Below, piece by piece: positions 28,063-38,079 of a stretch of DNA of 64,000 nt. This DNA is from Ahrensia kielensis DSM 5890. Lineage in GTDB: Bacteria > Pseudomonadota > Alphaproteobacteria > Rhizobiales > Rhizobiaceae. A program made the position numbers and the translations under genes. The stretch spans positions 310,001 to 374,000 of the forward strand of contig NZ_KB894529.1 in NCBI RefSeq assembly GCF_000374465.1, given 5' to 3'. Within the stretch, counting starts at the first letter, position 1. Each line of letters begins with the position of its first letter. The notes below the pieces were generated by a model. It saw only the letters and a list, made by a program, of their open reading frames with translations, was not told the DNA's origin and did not search any database.

Positions 28063-29739
28063 ATGACCAAGAAAAAAGTGGAACGCATTTGGCTGAATTC
28101 ATATCCGAAAGGTGTGGCAGCTGATATTAACCCACTATCTGAAAACTCACTGAGCGAGTTTTTTGATGTCTATCTAAAAAAATTCGCCGAAAAACCTGCC
28201 TTCTCGTGCATGGGTAAAACGATGACCTATGCACAGCTGGATGCTGAAGCAAAAGCATTTACGGCTCATCTTCAGTCGAAAGGGTTTGTTAAAGGCGACC
28301 GCATCGCAATCATGATGCCGAATGTACTTCAATACCCTGTGGTAATGATTGGCATTTTACGCGCAGGCTTAGTTGTGGTGAATGTAAACCCACTCTATAC
28401 ACCGCGCGAACTTGAACATCAGCTCAAGGATTCTGGCGCAAAGGCGATTATCCTCCTCGAGAATTTTGCCAGTACTTTGCAGGAAGTCATTGGAAAAACT
28501 GATGTTCAGCATGTCATCGTAGGCACGATAGGCGATACGCTTGGGTTTAAAGGCCATATCGTCAATCTCGTTGTTCGCCACGTAAAGAAAATGGTCCCAG
28601 CTTGGTCCCTACCAGCACATATTAGCTACAAGGACGCGATAGCTGACGGCAAAGGCAAAACAGCAAAACCTGTTAAACAGGAACTAGCTGATGTGGCTTT
28701 CTTACAATATACGGGCGGTACAACTGGTGTATCTAAAGGTGCAACACTGACGCACAACAATATTCTGTCCAATATTATGCAGTCAAAAATGTGGTTGGAT
28801 GTTGGCTACCGAAGCATGGGCAAGCCAGACACCATCAATTTTGTCTGCGCTCTTCCACTCTATCATATCTTTGCTCTGACCATTAATGCCTTTGTGGGCA
28901 TCAAAGAAGGTGGGCATAATGTACTGATCACCAACCCGAGAGATATTCCAGCATTTGTGAAGGAACTCGAAAAAATAGACTTCCATTTCTTCCCTGGCCT
29001 TAACACGCTCTTTACAGCGCTGATGAATAATGAAGACTTTAGGAAGCTAGATTTCTCTAAACTTCGCATGACATTTGGTGGCGGTATGGCCGTTCAAGTA
29101 CCTGTGGCCAAACGCTGGAAAGAACTAACAGGCTGCCTCATCACGCAAGGGTATGGTTTGTCAGAAACATCGCCTGTCGCAACAGGTATGCGTATGGATG
29201 CGACCGAATTCAAAGGCACAATCGGCCTACCAATGCCATCAACAGATATCGCGATTCGCGATGAAGCTGGCAATGACGTGCCGCTTGGCGAAGTTGGCGA
29301 AATCTGTATTCGCGGACCGCAGGTTATGGCTGGGTACTGGAATCGTCCTGATGAAACCGAAAAAGTCATGACCAAAGACAACTTCTTCCTATCTGGCGAT
29401 ATGGGCTATATGGATGAGGCTGGCGAAACGCATATTGTTGACCGCAAAAAAGATATGATCTTGGTTTCTGGCTTCAATGTTTATCCAAACGAAGTCGAAG
29501 AAGTTGCTGCGATGCATGAAGGCATTCTGGAGGCAGCTGCGGTTGGTGTTGCCGATGATCACTCTGGTGAGATCGTAAAGCTTTTCGTCGTCAAGAAAGA
29601 TCCAAACCTTACCGAAGATGATGTGAAAAAGCACTGTGCGGCAAACCTGACGAACTACAAGCGTCCGAAGATTGTAGAATTCCGCGACGATCTACCAAAG
29701 ACCAATGTGGGCAAAATTTTACGTCGAGAACTGCGCTAA
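28063..29739 (+). CDS. fadD: Long-chain-fatty-acid--CoA ligase
   Basis: A 558-residue AMP-forming acyl-CoA synthetase that activates fatty acids for beta-oxidation. P-loop-like YTGGTTGVSKGA (about 223-234), GYGLSETSP (about 364), GDMGYMDEAGETHIVDRKKDMI and the C-terminal catalytic lysine in KTNVGKILRR are present. A strong ribosome site, AAGGGAGG, precedes the ATG. That site may be masked by pairing of GCTGCC (28013-28018) with GGCAGC (28057-28062). The palindrome at 27927 suggests repression by an acyl-CoA or branched-chain regulator. Confidence 0.94.
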   Translation: MTKKKVERIWLNSYPKGVAADINPLSENSLSEFFDVYLKKFAEKPAFSCMGKTMTYAQLDAEAKAFTAHLQSKGFVKGDRIAIMMPNVLQYPVVMIGILRAGLVVVNVNPLYTPRELEHQLKDSGAKAIILLENFASTLQEVIGKTDVQHVIVGTIGDTLGFKGHIVNLVVRHVKKMVPAWSLPAHISYKDAIADGKGKTAKPVKQELADVAFLQYTGGTTGVSKGATLTHNNILSNIMQSKMWLDVGYRSMGKPDTINFVCALPLYHIFALTINAFVGIKEGGHNVLITNPRDIPAFVKELEKIDFHFFPGLNTLFTALMNNEDFRKLDFSKLRMTFGGGMAVQVPVAKRWKELTGCLITQGYGLSETSPVATGMRMDATEFKGTIGLPMPSTDIAIRDEAGNDVPLGEVGEICIRGPQVMAGYWNRPDETEKVMTKDNFFLSGDMGYMDEAGETHIVDRKKDMILVSGFNVYPNEVEEVAAMHEGILEAAAVGVADDHSGEIVKLFVVKKDPNLTEDDVKKHCAANLTNYKRPKIVEFRDDLPKTNVGKILRRELR

Positions 29740-29775
29740 GCAAAACGAAGGCTTAGCGCTGAACGATGTCTATTA

Positions 29776-29807
29776 ACGCAGATATGCTTATTGATGCATA
29801 TCTGCGT
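29776..29807 (+). terminator. Strong hairpin after fadD
   Basis: Perfect 12-base arms ACGCAGATATGC (29776-29787) and GCATATCTGCGT (29796-29807) enclose an eight-base loop. No T run follows, so it may stabilise the fadD transcript end or act as a weak terminator. Confidence 0.5.
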
Positions 29808-29945
29808 ACTATCCTTAGCACCCCAAGAAACATCCTGAACCATTAGAATCGTAGCAAAAACACTACTGAACGTAAGTTTTAATCGATTTAGCTTCACGCT
29901 GTCACAATAATTTGCTAAAGCCAACGGCAACACATGGAGCCGATG

Positions 29946-31577
29946 ATGACCAGCAAATCCAAAGCAACCGAAGCCTTAAAATCCCACTTTGAAAACGATG
30001 CGCCCAAAGATATGCGTGCTGCCTTTTCAAACGACCCCAAGCGCTTTGAAAAGAACTCGGCCACATTTGATGATTTGCTTCTTGATTGGTCAAAATGTGC
30101 CGTCAACGATCAGACACTGACTTTGCTTGAAGATTTAGCGATCGAAAAGAACGTCGCCTCCAAGCGTGACGCGATGTTTGATGGCGATCACATTAACATT
30201 ACGGAAGACCGCGCGGTTTTACATACGGCGCTTCGCAATCGCTCGAACCTTCCTATTATCGAAGACGGCAAGGATGTCATGCATGACGTCAACGCCGTGC
30301 TTGATCAAATGGGCGTATTTAGTGAAGGTGTACGCTCCGGCGAGATAACAGCTTCAAATGGCAAGAAATTCACTGACATCGTCAATATTGGTATTGGCGG
30401 ATCAGACTTAGGCCCTGCAATGGCTGTTCTTGCACTGGCCCCTTATCATGATGGTCCGCGCTGTCATTTTGTTTCTAATATTGATGGCGCTCACATCGCC
30501 GATACATTGAAAAATGTTCATCTTGAGACAACTCTTTTCATTATCGCCTCAAAAACATTTACAACAATCGAGACAATGACCAACGCGCAAACAGCGCGCC
30601 GTGCAATTGTTGAAGCGCTGAGCGAAGATGCTGTTGCGCATCATTTCTGTGCTGTTTCTACCGCGCTGGATAAGGTTGCTGACTTTGGTATTGCTGAGGA
30701 CCGTATTTTTGGTTTTTGGGATTGGGTTGGTGGCCGCTATTCACTTTGGGGCGCTATCGGCCTTCCTGTCATGATGGCAATCGGCGCAGTACGTTTTGGT
30801 GAATTTCTCGATGGTGCGTATGCGATGGATAAGCATTTTAAAGATGCACCTGTCCGCGAAAACCTTCCCATGATGCTGGGGCTTATCGGATATTATCATC
30901 GCGCTATTTGTGATTACTCGACACGCGCCGTTATCCCTTATGATCAACGCCTTTCACGATTGGCCGCTTACCTGCAACAGCTCGATATGGAATCGAACGG
31001 CAAAAGCGTTACGCTGGATTCGCAAAGCGTGTGCGGCCCATCGGGCCCTATCGTTTGGGGTGAGCCTGGCACAAACGGCCAGCATGCTTTCTTTCAGCTC
31101 CTCCATCAGGGCACAGACATAATACCGGTTGAGTTTATTGTTGCAGCCACGGCCCATGAAACCGGCATGGACGTGCATCACCAGCTGCTGCTTGCAAATT
31201 GTTTTGCGCAATCAGAAGCTTTGATGAAAGGGCGCACCCTTGAAGAAGCTCATCAACAACTTACCGACAAAGGCATGCGGAAAGCTGAAGCGGACCGCCT
31301 AGCGCCGCACAAGGTATTTTCTGGCAACCGTCCATCCACGACACTCGTTTACAAGAAGCTCACTCCTTTTGCGCTTGGTCGCCTGATCGCGCTTTATGAG
31401 CACCGCGTTTTTGTTGAAGCGCAGCTTTACGGAATCAATGCCTTTGACCAATGGGGTGTTGAACTTGGCAAAGAGCTTGCAACAGCGCTCTTACCTGTTG
31501 TGCAGACAGGTAAAGGCGCTGCCAAGCTGGATAGTTCCACGGCAGCGCTCGTTAAATACGCGTTAGATAATCGCTAG
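29946..31577 (+). CDS. pgi: Glucose-6-phosphate isomerase
   Basis: Cytosolic enzyme of about 543 residues that interconverts glucose 6-phosphate and fructose 6-phosphate. Motifs: [45 protein letters not shown], the [10 protein letters not shown] region and the C-terminal signature with [10 protein letters not shown]. Three ATGs (29934, 29943, 29946) are possible. GGAG at 29936-29939 overlaps the first and suits 29946 best. The stop overlaps the convergent lipoprotein gene by four bases. Confidence 0.95.
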   Translation: MTSKSKATEALKSHFENDAPKDMRAAFSNDPKRFEKNSATFDDLLLDWSKCAVNDQTLTLLEDLAIEKNVASKRDAMFDGDHINITEDRAVLHTALRNRSNLPIIEDGKDVMHDVNAVLDQMGVFSEGVRSGEITASNGKKFTDIVNIGIGGSDLGPAMAVLALAPYHDGPRCHFVSNIDGAHIADTLKNVHLETTLFIIASKTFTTIETMTNAQTARRAIVEALSEDAVAHHFCAVSTALDKVADFGIAEDRIFGFWDWVGGRYSLWGAIGLPVMMAIGAVRFGEFLDGAYAMDKHFKDAPVRENLPMMLGLIGYYHRAICDYSTRAVIPYDQRLSRLAAYLQQLDMESNGKSVTLDSQSVCGPSGPIVWGEPGTNGQHAFFQLLHQGTDIIPVEFIVAATAHETGMDVHHQLLLANCFAQSEALMKGRTLEEAHQQLTDKGMRKAEADRLAPHKVFSGNRPSTTLVYKKLTPFALGRLIALYEHRVFVEAQLYGINAFDQWGVELGKELATALLPVVQTGKGAAKLDSSTAALVKYALDNR

Positions 31578-32185
31578 TTACACGAAGGAATATCTACAGG
31601 ACTGCTCCCTGATTGCGGCAACAATTTGCGGATATCAACATTACGAGTGAGGATAAAATAATCCTCCGATGGCGCCCTCCGTATCCATGTTGTGAGCAAA
31701 ATAGGTTTATCAGGAATCTGGCTTTCTGCACAGCCAGTTGCACTCACTGAAAAACGGCCTTCGCCTTCCACGCCAGCAGCGTTAAGAGCTTTGATGCGAG
31801 TTTGTAATGCTTTCATGGAGACCGCATCCTCTTCGGATAGCCTTGCTATGGAAAGCCGAGAGCCATCCTGCGTACCAATTGAGATGCCTTGCCCCGGAAT
31901 AGCATTTTCATCGATCACAGGTTTATAAACCTCGACAAAACGCGTCACCTCATCACCTGCATCAAATGACATCGTAACGCTGATATCTCCATTGCGAACC
32001 CGCAGATAGTGCGGACTACGCACGGCGAATCGCATATCGCTTGGCTTGGCATCCAACGGCGATAATTGAGAGAGCTTCACCATAGAGGAAACTGGTGTTG
32101 TCATGCATCCACTTAACGGTGCAAGGCATATGAAAGTCGCGAGCATGCTCGCCTGCCGTTGAAATTTTGCTGTATTTAAAGTCAC
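31574..32185 (-). CDS. Putative lipoprotein of unknown function
   Basis: A 203-residue protein from GTG at 32185 (AGAGG eight bases before). The N-terminus has a hydrophobic signal and a lipobox LSGC with Cys27, so it is probably a lipoprotein. The mature part contains two further cysteines (TGCAES and the C-terminal SCN) that may form a disulfide. I do not recognise a domain. It converges on pgi with a four-base overlap, and no partner gene is adjacent on this strand. Confidence 0.7.
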   Translation of the reverse strand: MTLNTAKFQRQASMLATFICLAPLSGCMTTPVSSMVKLSQLSPLDAKPSDMRFAVRSPHYLRVRNGDISVTMSFDAGDEVTRFVEVYKPVIDENAIPGQGISIGTQDGSRLSIARLSEEDAVSMKALQTRIKALNAAGVEGEGRFSVSATGCAESQIPDKPILLTTWIRRAPSEDYFILTRNVDIRKLLPQSGSSPVDIPSCN

Positions 32186-32228
32186 TTAAACGCCTCTACG
32201 TAAATAAAATCTTGCAATGCGGCCATTT

Positions 32229-32247
32229 ATTATTGTAAAACAATAAT
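32229..32247. promoter_or_regulatory. Palindromic operator-like element before the DUF2975/XRE pair
   Basis: ATTATTGT (32229-32236), AAA, ACAATAAT (32240-32247): perfect 8-base arms. It lies about 30 bases before the first gene and could be the binding site of the XRE protein encoded downstream, in an autoregulatory loop. Confidence 0.5.
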
Positions 32248-32277
32248 TATTGCAACGTTTACTTGATGAGAATTTTA

Positions 32278-32823
32278 ATGATCGACAAACAAATTACACG
32301 AATGATCCAATTGAGCTGTGCAATGCGCTGGCTTTGCTGGCTCTCCATATGCCTCGTTGCACTGGCAAGCATCGCTACGGGCGCAACATGGTTCTTTGAA
32401 CGCGCAGCCTTGGCGGACCATTATACAAACACTTCCTTTTCTGCCGAAAATGTTTCAATTTTTGCACGCGCAACGATCATCCTCATTAATAGTGTAACTG
32501 TTATATTCATTTGCAGAGGCCTTGCTGCACTTGCCAGCCTGTTTGCCGCACTTCAACAAAGAGAAGTGCTGACGACACATTCTACGGGCCAATTACGCCT
32601 TGCAGGTTTCTGCCTTTTATTCGTCGCTATTTATGGCATTGCAGCCCGAACAGTCTCAATCCTTATCCTCACCAATGACAATCCATTCGGCGAGCGAGAG
32701 CTTGTCATCGGCTTTGGAACAAACGAACTTTTCGCATTACTGATGGCTGGAACCTTATTCGTTCTGGGGCATGTATTGTCTATCGCCGCATCGATAGAAG
32801 AAGAAAATAAAGGGTTTGTATAA
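32278..32823 (+). CDS. DUF2975 family membrane protein
   Basis: About 181 residues with four predicted membrane helices (approximately 20-40, 58-80, 102-122 and 145-165). DUF2975 proteins are typically encoded directly before a small YozG-like XRE regulator, as here. The role is unknown. The frame also allows TTG 32263 and ATG 32266 as starts. The stop overlaps the next start (TAATG). Confidence 0.75.
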   Translation: MIDKQITRMIQLSCAMRWLCWLSICLVALASIATGATWFFERAALADHYTNTSFSAENVSIFARATIILINSVTVIFICRGLAALASLFAALQQREVLTTHSTGQLRLAGFCLLFVAIYGIAARTVSILILTNDNPFGERELVIGFGTNELFALLMAGTLFVLGHVLSIAASIEEENKGFV

Positions 32824-33035
32824 TGCCCATTATTGTTCAACTTGATGTCATGCTTGCTAAACGGAAAATGCGTTCAAAAGAGCTCGCAGAAATAATTGGG
32901 ATTACAGAGCAAAATGTTTCGCTGTTAAAATCTGGCAAAGTACGTGGTGTGCGCTTTGAAACATTGGAAAAAATCTGCGAAGCGCTGGATTGCCAACCTG
33001 GTGATCTCCTAGAATTTACGACAGAAGAAAAGTAA
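32823..33035 (+). CDS. Small XRE-family transcriptional regulator (YozG-like)
   Basis: A 70-residue Cro/C1-type helix-turn-helix protein. SKELAEIIGITEQNVSLLKSGKVRGVRFETLEKICEAL is the five-helix domain, and the end CQPGDLLEF is typical of YozG-like regulators. It has no sensor domain and is translationally coupled to the DUF2975 gene. The membrane partner may sequester it or pass it a signal; this is inference. Confidence 0.9.
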   Translation: MPIIVQLDVMLAKRKMRSKELAEIIGITEQNVSLLKSGKVRGVRFETLEKICEALDCQPGDLLEFTTEEK

Positions 33036-33095
33036 CCGCTTGATGCAAAATAGCGTATGGCATAATCACACTATATATAAAATTTAGAGGAAATG

Positions 33096-34892
33096 ATGAG
33101 CAAAGCGCCCAAACGTTTACGTAGCCAAGATTGGTTTAATAATCCTGACAACCCTGGCATGACTGCCTTATACCTTGAGCGCTATTTAAACTTTGGCTTG
33201 ACGCGAGAAGAGCTCCAATCAGGAAAGCCAATCATCGGCATTGCGCAAACCGGGTCTGATCTTTCTCCTTGTAACCGTCATCACATTGAGCTTGCGAAAC
33301 GCGTGCGCGACGGCATCATTGCCATGGGCGGAATTCCAATTGAATTTCCCGTCCACCCTATTCAGGAAACAGGTAAGCGCCCTACGGCAGCACTCGACCG
33401 CAACTTGTCTTATTTATCGTGTGTTGAAGTACTTTACGGCTATCCAATTGACGGCGTTGTGCTGACAATTGGATGTGACAAAACCACACCCGCGATGCTC
33501 ATGGCTGCAGCCACTGTCAATATTCCTGCCATCGCACTGTCTGTTGGGCCAATGCTGAACGGTTGGTGGAAAGGCGAACGTGCAGGCTCTGGCACCGTAA
33601 TCTGGAAAATGCGCGAGAAGCTTTCTGCTGGCGAAATCGATTATGATGAGTTCATGGATGCAGCAGCGGCCTCAGCGCCTTCCGTTGGCTACTGCAACAC
33701 AATGGGCACAGCGACGACTATGAACTCGCTTGCCGAAGCGCTTGGCATGCAGTTACCGGGATCAGCGGCAATACCTGCGCCTTACCGCGAACGCGGCCAG
33801 ATGTCCTATGAGACAGGCAAGCGCATTGTCGAAATGGTGAATGAAGACCTCAAGCCTTCAGATATTATGACGCGTGAAGCATTTGAAAATGCAATCGTCA
33901 TCAACTCGGCGATTGGCGGCTCCACCAACGCACCTATCCATTTGAATGCCATTGCGCGACACCTTGGCGTACCACTGACAAATGATGATTGGCAAAAGCT
34001 CGGTCACAAAATTCCACTTCTGGTAAATCTAATGCCGGCTGGCGAGTATCTGGGCGAAGATTATTCGCGCGCAGGCGGCGTGCCGGCCGTTGTTATGGAG
34101 CTCATGAAAGCGAACCTTTTACCACACCCATCAGCGTTGACTGCCAATGGCAAAACAATGGGTGACAATTGTGGTAAAGTTAAAAACGCCAATGAAGATG
34201 TCATCAAAACCGTCGCAAACCCAATGATGGAAAATGCAGGGTTCATAAATCTGACAGGTAACTTGTTTAACTCTGCTATTATGAAAACCAGTGTTATCTC
34301 AGAAGAATTCCGCAACCGTTATTTATCAAACCCTGATCAACCTGATGCTTTTGAAGGCAAGGTTATCGTTTTTGATGGGCCGGAAGATTATCATCACCGA
34401 ATTGATGACCCAGCAGAAGGCATCGACGAAAACACAATTCTTGTCATGCGCGGCACTGGCCCTATCGGCTATCCGGGCGGGGCGGAAGTTGTTAACATGC
34501 AGCCACCTGCTTACCTCATCAAAAAGGGCATCACATCATTGCCTTGCATCGGTGATGGGCGACAGTCAGGCACATCGGGATCGCCGTCTATTCTCAATGG
34601 TGCACCTGAGGCAGCGGCTATGGGTGCAATCGCACTTTTGAGAACGGGCGACCGTCTTCGCGTCGATCTGAACAAAGCAGAAGTCAATATTTTGATGGAT
34701 GAAGCCGAGCTACAGCAACGCAAAGAAGCGCTGGCGGCTGAGGGCGGTTATCCTTACCCTGCTTCGCAAACACCTTGGCAAGAAATTCAGCGCGGTATTG
34801 TTGATCAATTTGATGAGGGTATGGTGCTCAAGAACGCACCTAAATATCAAGCAATAGCCCAAAAGATTGGGCTTCCGCGCGACAGCCATTAA
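33096..34892 (+). CDS. IlvD/Edd family dehydratase (probable sugar-acid dehydratase)
   Basis: A 598-residue iron-sulfur dehydratase. Candidate cluster cysteines are C59 (DLSPCN), C127 (IGCDKTTP) and C200 (GYCNTMGT). The C-terminal part has [17 protein letters not shown] and [15 protein letters not shown]. The opening [33 protein letters not shown] is typical of L-arabonate/D-xylonate-type dehydratases rather than dihydroxyacid dehydratase of valine synthesis. No sugar operon surrounds it. AGAGG at 33086-33090 favours ATG 33096 over 33093. Confidence 0.88.
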   Translation: MSKAPKRLRSQDWFNNPDNPGMTALYLERYLNFGLTREELQSGKPIIGIAQTGSDLSPCNRHHIELAKRVRDGIIAMGGIPIEFPVHPIQETGKRPTAALDRNLSYLSCVEVLYGYPIDGVVLTIGCDKTTPAMLMAAATVNIPAIALSVGPMLNGWWKGERAGSGTVIWKMREKLSAGEIDYDEFMDAAAASAPSVGYCNTMGTATTMNSLAEALGMQLPGSAAIPAPYRERGQMSYETGKRIVEMVNEDLKPSDIMTREAFENAIVINSAIGGSTNAPIHLNAIARHLGVPLTNDDWQKLGHKIPLLVNLMPAGEYLGEDYSRAGGVPAVVMELMKANLLPHPSALTANGKTMGDNCGKVKNANEDVIKTVANPMMENAGFINLTGNLFNSAIMKTSVISEEFRNRYLSNPDQPDAFEGKVIVFDGPEDYHHRIDDPAEGIDENTILVMRGTGPIGYPGGAEVVNMQPPAYLIKKGITSLPCIGDGRQSGTSGSPSILNGAPEAAAMGAIALLRTGDRLRVDLNKAEVNILMDEAELQQRKEALAAEGGYPYPASQTPWQEIQRGIVDQFDEGMVLKNAPKYQAIAQKIGLPRDSH

Positions 34893-34954
34893 TTATTGCT
34901 CCTTAAATTTAAAGAGCGTTGAAAACCTATAGGAAGCACTTAAAAGTAAATTCC

Positions 34955-35410
34955 ATGAGTGATAAAAAAAAGGACCACCGTGTTGGGATTATTCCCTTCT
35001 CCGTGCGCGGCGATTTAATCGCCGTGCTTTTTGTGACATCGCACACCCGCGGGCGGTGGATTTTGCCGAAAGGTCGCTCAAAAAAGGGCGAAACTGATAA
35101 CGAAGCCTCACTGCGTGAAGCTTTCGAAGAAGCAGGTATTAAGGGTAAAGTGCTAACCGACTTTCCCATGACGGTGATGATCGACAAGTCAATTGGCGAC
35201 GGCACAACCGAGCGCGTTCCTGTAACTTATTACCCAATGTATGTACGCAAGCAAGTTGATGAATTTCCGGAAAAGGATAGCCGCGAGCGGCATTGGGCGT
35301 TACTCGATGATGCGCCACGCGTTGCTTATCATGATGATTATCTTGAAGTGATAAAACAATTCAAACGTCTCGCACCGAAAATCAAAGAAGCTGCAAAAGC
35401 CAATAAATAA
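34955..35410 (+). CDS. NUDIX hydrolase
   Basis: A 151-residue protein with a complete Nudix box: G-x5-E-x7-REAFEEAGI in GRSKKGETDNEASLREAFEEAGI (described by pattern). It resembles short diphosphoinositol/diadenosine polyphosphate hydrolase-like proteins (RGRWILPKGR), and the substrate is unknown. TTG 34919 is an upstream in-frame start, but ATG 34955 gives the usual family N-terminus. The 3' end overlaps the Pit gene by 29 bases in convergent orientation. Confidence 0.88.
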   Translation: MSDKKKDHRVGIIPFSVRGDLIAVLFVTSHTRGRWILPKGRSKKGETDNEASLREAFEEAGIKGKVLTDFPMTVMIDKSIGDGTTERVPVTYYPMYVRKQVDEFPEKDSRERHWALLDDAPRVAYHDDYLEVIKQFKRLAPKIKEAAKANK

Positions 35411-36878
35411 TAGCTGACAGTAGCGCGGATGCTGGAACTGTCACCACCCATGCGGCAGCAATAGACAGCGCAAAGTTACGGCGTACCAAACGACGTTTTC
35501 TGTGTGCTGCGATTGCATCGAATGCGTCGTCAGCCGTTGCGTTTAGTTTATGGCCAGGGCGCAATTTACGCTTATTGGGATTTTCAACATATTCTCTTAA
35601 AAAACCGACACCGAATACTGCGCCAATCGCAATATGTGTTGAGCTTACAGGCAGGCCCAAATTACTCGCAATCAGCACGGTCATAGCCGATGAAAGAGCA
35701 ACGCAATATGCGCGCGGTGAATTAAGACGTGTGATTTTCTCACCTACAACAGCGATTAACTTGGGGCCAAACAAAGCCAGGCCGATAGCTATTCCAAAGG
35801 CTCCCACAACCATAACCCAAATCGGAATATCGACCTTGCTTGCGACTTCGTCTGCGCCTGATAGCGTGGAAACGATCGCCGCTAGCGGCCCAACAGCATT
35901 GGCCACATCATTGGCACCATGGGCAAATGAAAGCAGAGCAACGCCAATAATGAGAGGCACATCAAAAAGCCCATACATGTCTTTTTTGATGTTTTTCCGC
36001 CCAATAATTTTACGAGCAATATGAGGTTTGGCAAACCAATGGGCGATAACAAATGCTGCTGCAGAGGCAATTACAATCTCAAGTGATGACGGCTTCCAAA
36101 CTTTACTCAGTCCCTTTGTCGCCATATAAGCCGTAAAGGCAGCCGCCATGACTGCGATCAAAATCGGAACCCATTTTTTTGCAGCCGTAATTCTGTCTTC
36201 GACGTTCAAAATTTTGATTTTAATAAGGTAAAGCAGGCCTGCTGCAACTGCCCCGCCAAACACAGGCGAGATCACCCAACTTGCAGCAATCAGGCTCATT
36301 GTATCCCAATCGACAAGACCAAAGCCGGATGCAGCAACCCCTGCCCCAAGCACACCGCCAACGATTGAGTGTGTGGTTGATACTGGAGCACTCAGCCACG
36401 TTGCCAAATTGATCCACAATCCAGCGGCAAATAAGGCCGCAAGCATAAGGAAGCGAAAATTCTCAGCGGAAATTTCACCGCTTTCAGGCGAGATAATGCC
36501 CTTTGATACGGTAGAGACAACATCGCCCCCTGCAAGCAAAGCGCCAGCTGTTTCACAAATGCCGGCAATAAGAACGGCACCAAGAACGGTTAGAACTTTA
36601 CCGCCAACGGCCGGCCCCATATTATTTGCAACATCATTGGCCCCGATGTTGAGCGCCATGTATCCGCCGACGATGGCAGCGATGACAACGATAAGCGTTT
36701 CATTGCCTAAATCTGAGTATAAGCGACCAACCAGCAAGCCTACGATTGCTAAAAACAGCACAGACAAACCTAGCGGGACAACAATTCCTCGCATGCCGAA
36801 AAACTGAGACTGTCCATATTCGAGACGTCGCAGATCGTTCACATAACGGTTTTCAGGATTTTTCGCGGGGGTGGTCAA
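35382..36878 (-). CDS. Inorganic phosphate transporter, Pit family
   Basis: About 498 residues with some ten to twelve membrane helices. Both copies of the Pit signature are present: GANDVANNMGPAVG near the N-terminus and GANDVANAVGPLA in the second half, with the paired SAPVSTTHSIVG and LPVSSTHIAIG motifs. It is a low-affinity metal-phosphate or phosphate symporter complementing Pst. The frame runs to GTG/ATG at 36911/36908, but GGAG seven bases before TTG 36878 suggests that start. No PHO box was seen upstream. Confidence 0.9.
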   Translation of the reverse strand: MTTPAKNPENRYVNDLRRLEYGQSQFFGMRGIVVPLGLSVLFLAIVGLLVGRLYSDLGNETLIVVIAAIVGGYMALNIGANDVANNMGPAVGGKVLTVLGAVLIAGICETAGALLAGGDVVSTVSKGIISPESGEISAENFRFLMLAALFAAGLWINLATWLSAPVSTTHSIVGGVLGAGVAASGFGLVDWDTMSLIAASWVISPVFGGAVAAGLLYLIKIKILNVEDRITAAKKWVPILIAVMAAAFTAYMATKGLSKVWKPSSLEIVIASAAAFVIAHWFAKPHIARKIIGRKNIKKDMYGLFDVPLIIGVALLSFAHGANDVANAVGPLAAIVSTLSGADEVASKVDIPIWVMVVGAFGIAIGLALFGPKLIAVVGEKITRLNSPRAYCVALSSAMTVLIASNLGLPVSSTHIAIGAVFGVGFLREYVENPNKRKLRPGHKLNATADDAFDAIAAHRKRRLVRRNFALSIAAAWVVTVPASALLSAIIYWLLQLL

Positions 36879-37085
36879 ACTTGTACTCCGAATTTCTCGC
36901 TTCAACATCACGCGGCGAGCAGTAGCAATTTTTTAGCGCAGATTTCACTTAAAAGCTTTAGCTGCAATGAGATTGCCTGTGGAAATTACCGTATACCTTA
37001 GCGAACCTGAACATGGCTTTAAGCTAGTGAAGGAGAACAGGCAACAGAAACGACCAATAGGCTGCCCAGCGGCTTACAGAAACAT

Positions 37086-37826
37086 TCATCCGCGACCGAT
37101 AAAAGGCATGTTCGTTGCCATAACAGTCATAAACTGAACATTAGCGCCAAGTGGTAAATTCGCCATGTGTAGAACTGAACTTGCAACATGAGCAACATCC
37201 ATCACGGGTTCTGATTTTATGGATAAATCCGCTTGCGGAACACCTTCCACCATTTCCTTGGTCATATCAGATGCTGCATTTCCAATATCAATTTGGCCAC
37301 ATGCGATATTATAGGGGCGTCCATCAAGTGAGATTGACCGCGTTAAACCGGTAATCGCATGTTTGGATGATGTGTAAGGTGCAGAACCTGGACGCGGCGC
37401 TGAAGCAGAGACAGACCCATTATTGATAATGCGCCCACCTTGTGGGTTTTGCTTACGCATGAGGTTAAATGCGCCGCGCGCACACAAAAACGCACCGTTC
37501 AAATTTACATTAATGACTTTGAGCCAATCTTCGGCTGACACATCGCCAATCGGAGCGGCTGGTACGTTATTACCCGCATTGTTAAACAAAACATCGAGCC
37601 TGCCATATTTATTTTCGATGCTATCGAAAAGTACGTCCACCTGATCAGGCTGCGTAATATCGCTGGCAATCGCTTCACAATCATTGCCAATTTCTACAGC
37701 GGCTTTGTTCAGCTTTTCCTGATCTCGGCCTGTGATAATGACAGTATAATCATTATGAGCGAGCGTTTTTGCACATGCCAAACCAATACCGGACCCACCG
37801 CCTGTAACTAAAGCTATTCGTGTCAA
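37086..37826 (-). CDS. SDR family NAD(P)-dependent oxidoreductase
   Basis: A 246-residue classical short-chain dehydrogenase. Cofactor motif TGGGSGIG (about 8-15), NNAGN, catalytic Ser in NNGSVSA and Tyr-x-x-x-Lys in PYTSSKHAITG are present. Substrate unknown. The start is TTG at 37826 with AGGAGG five bases upstream. Single gene, ahead of the pyr genes on the other strand. Confidence 0.9.
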   Translation of the reverse strand: MTRIALVTGGGSGIGLACAKTLAHNDYTVIITGRDQEKLNKAAVEIGNDCEAIASDITQPDQVDVLFDSIENKYGRLDVLFNNAGNNVPAAPIGDVSAEDWLKVINVNLNGAFLCARGAFNLMRKQNPQGGRIINNGSVSASAPRPGSAPYTSSKHAITGLTRSISLDGRPYNIACGQIDIGNAASDMTKEMVEGVPQADLSIKSEPVMDVAHVASSVLHMANLPLGANVQFMTVMATNMPFIGRG

Positions 37827-37894
37827 AGCGCCCTCCTATAAATAATTTAGGCAACATTCATACTGTATCATTCACACCGAGATGCAATGACTGA

Positions 37895-38020
37895 TTATGG
37901 AGCAATATGCCTTCGCGCAAGGTGTAAAACCCTTGGATTTGCCCCATAGAACAAGCGCTTGGTCTTGCGCTTTTTCCCAATGCAGGTATTTCCACGCATA
38001 CCAAGTTTAGAAACACCCAT
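37895..38020 (-). CDS. Possible very small basic protein
   Basis: A 41-codon frame from ATG 38020 with a GGGA-type ribosome site seven bases upstream. The peptide is highly basic ([17 protein letters not shown] start, then KRLFYG and HLARRHIAP). It lies alone between the SDR gene and pyrC, divergent from pyrC. No family recognised. It could be a nucleic-acid-binding small protein or a chance frame. Confidence 0.3.
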   Translation of the reverse strand: MGVSKLGMRGNTCIGKKRKTKRLFYGANPRVLHLARRHIAP

Positions 38021-38079
38021 TTTATTCCCGCTTATCAGCGGAACAGTATAATCTGGACCATCGGTACGGAGACCCAGCA

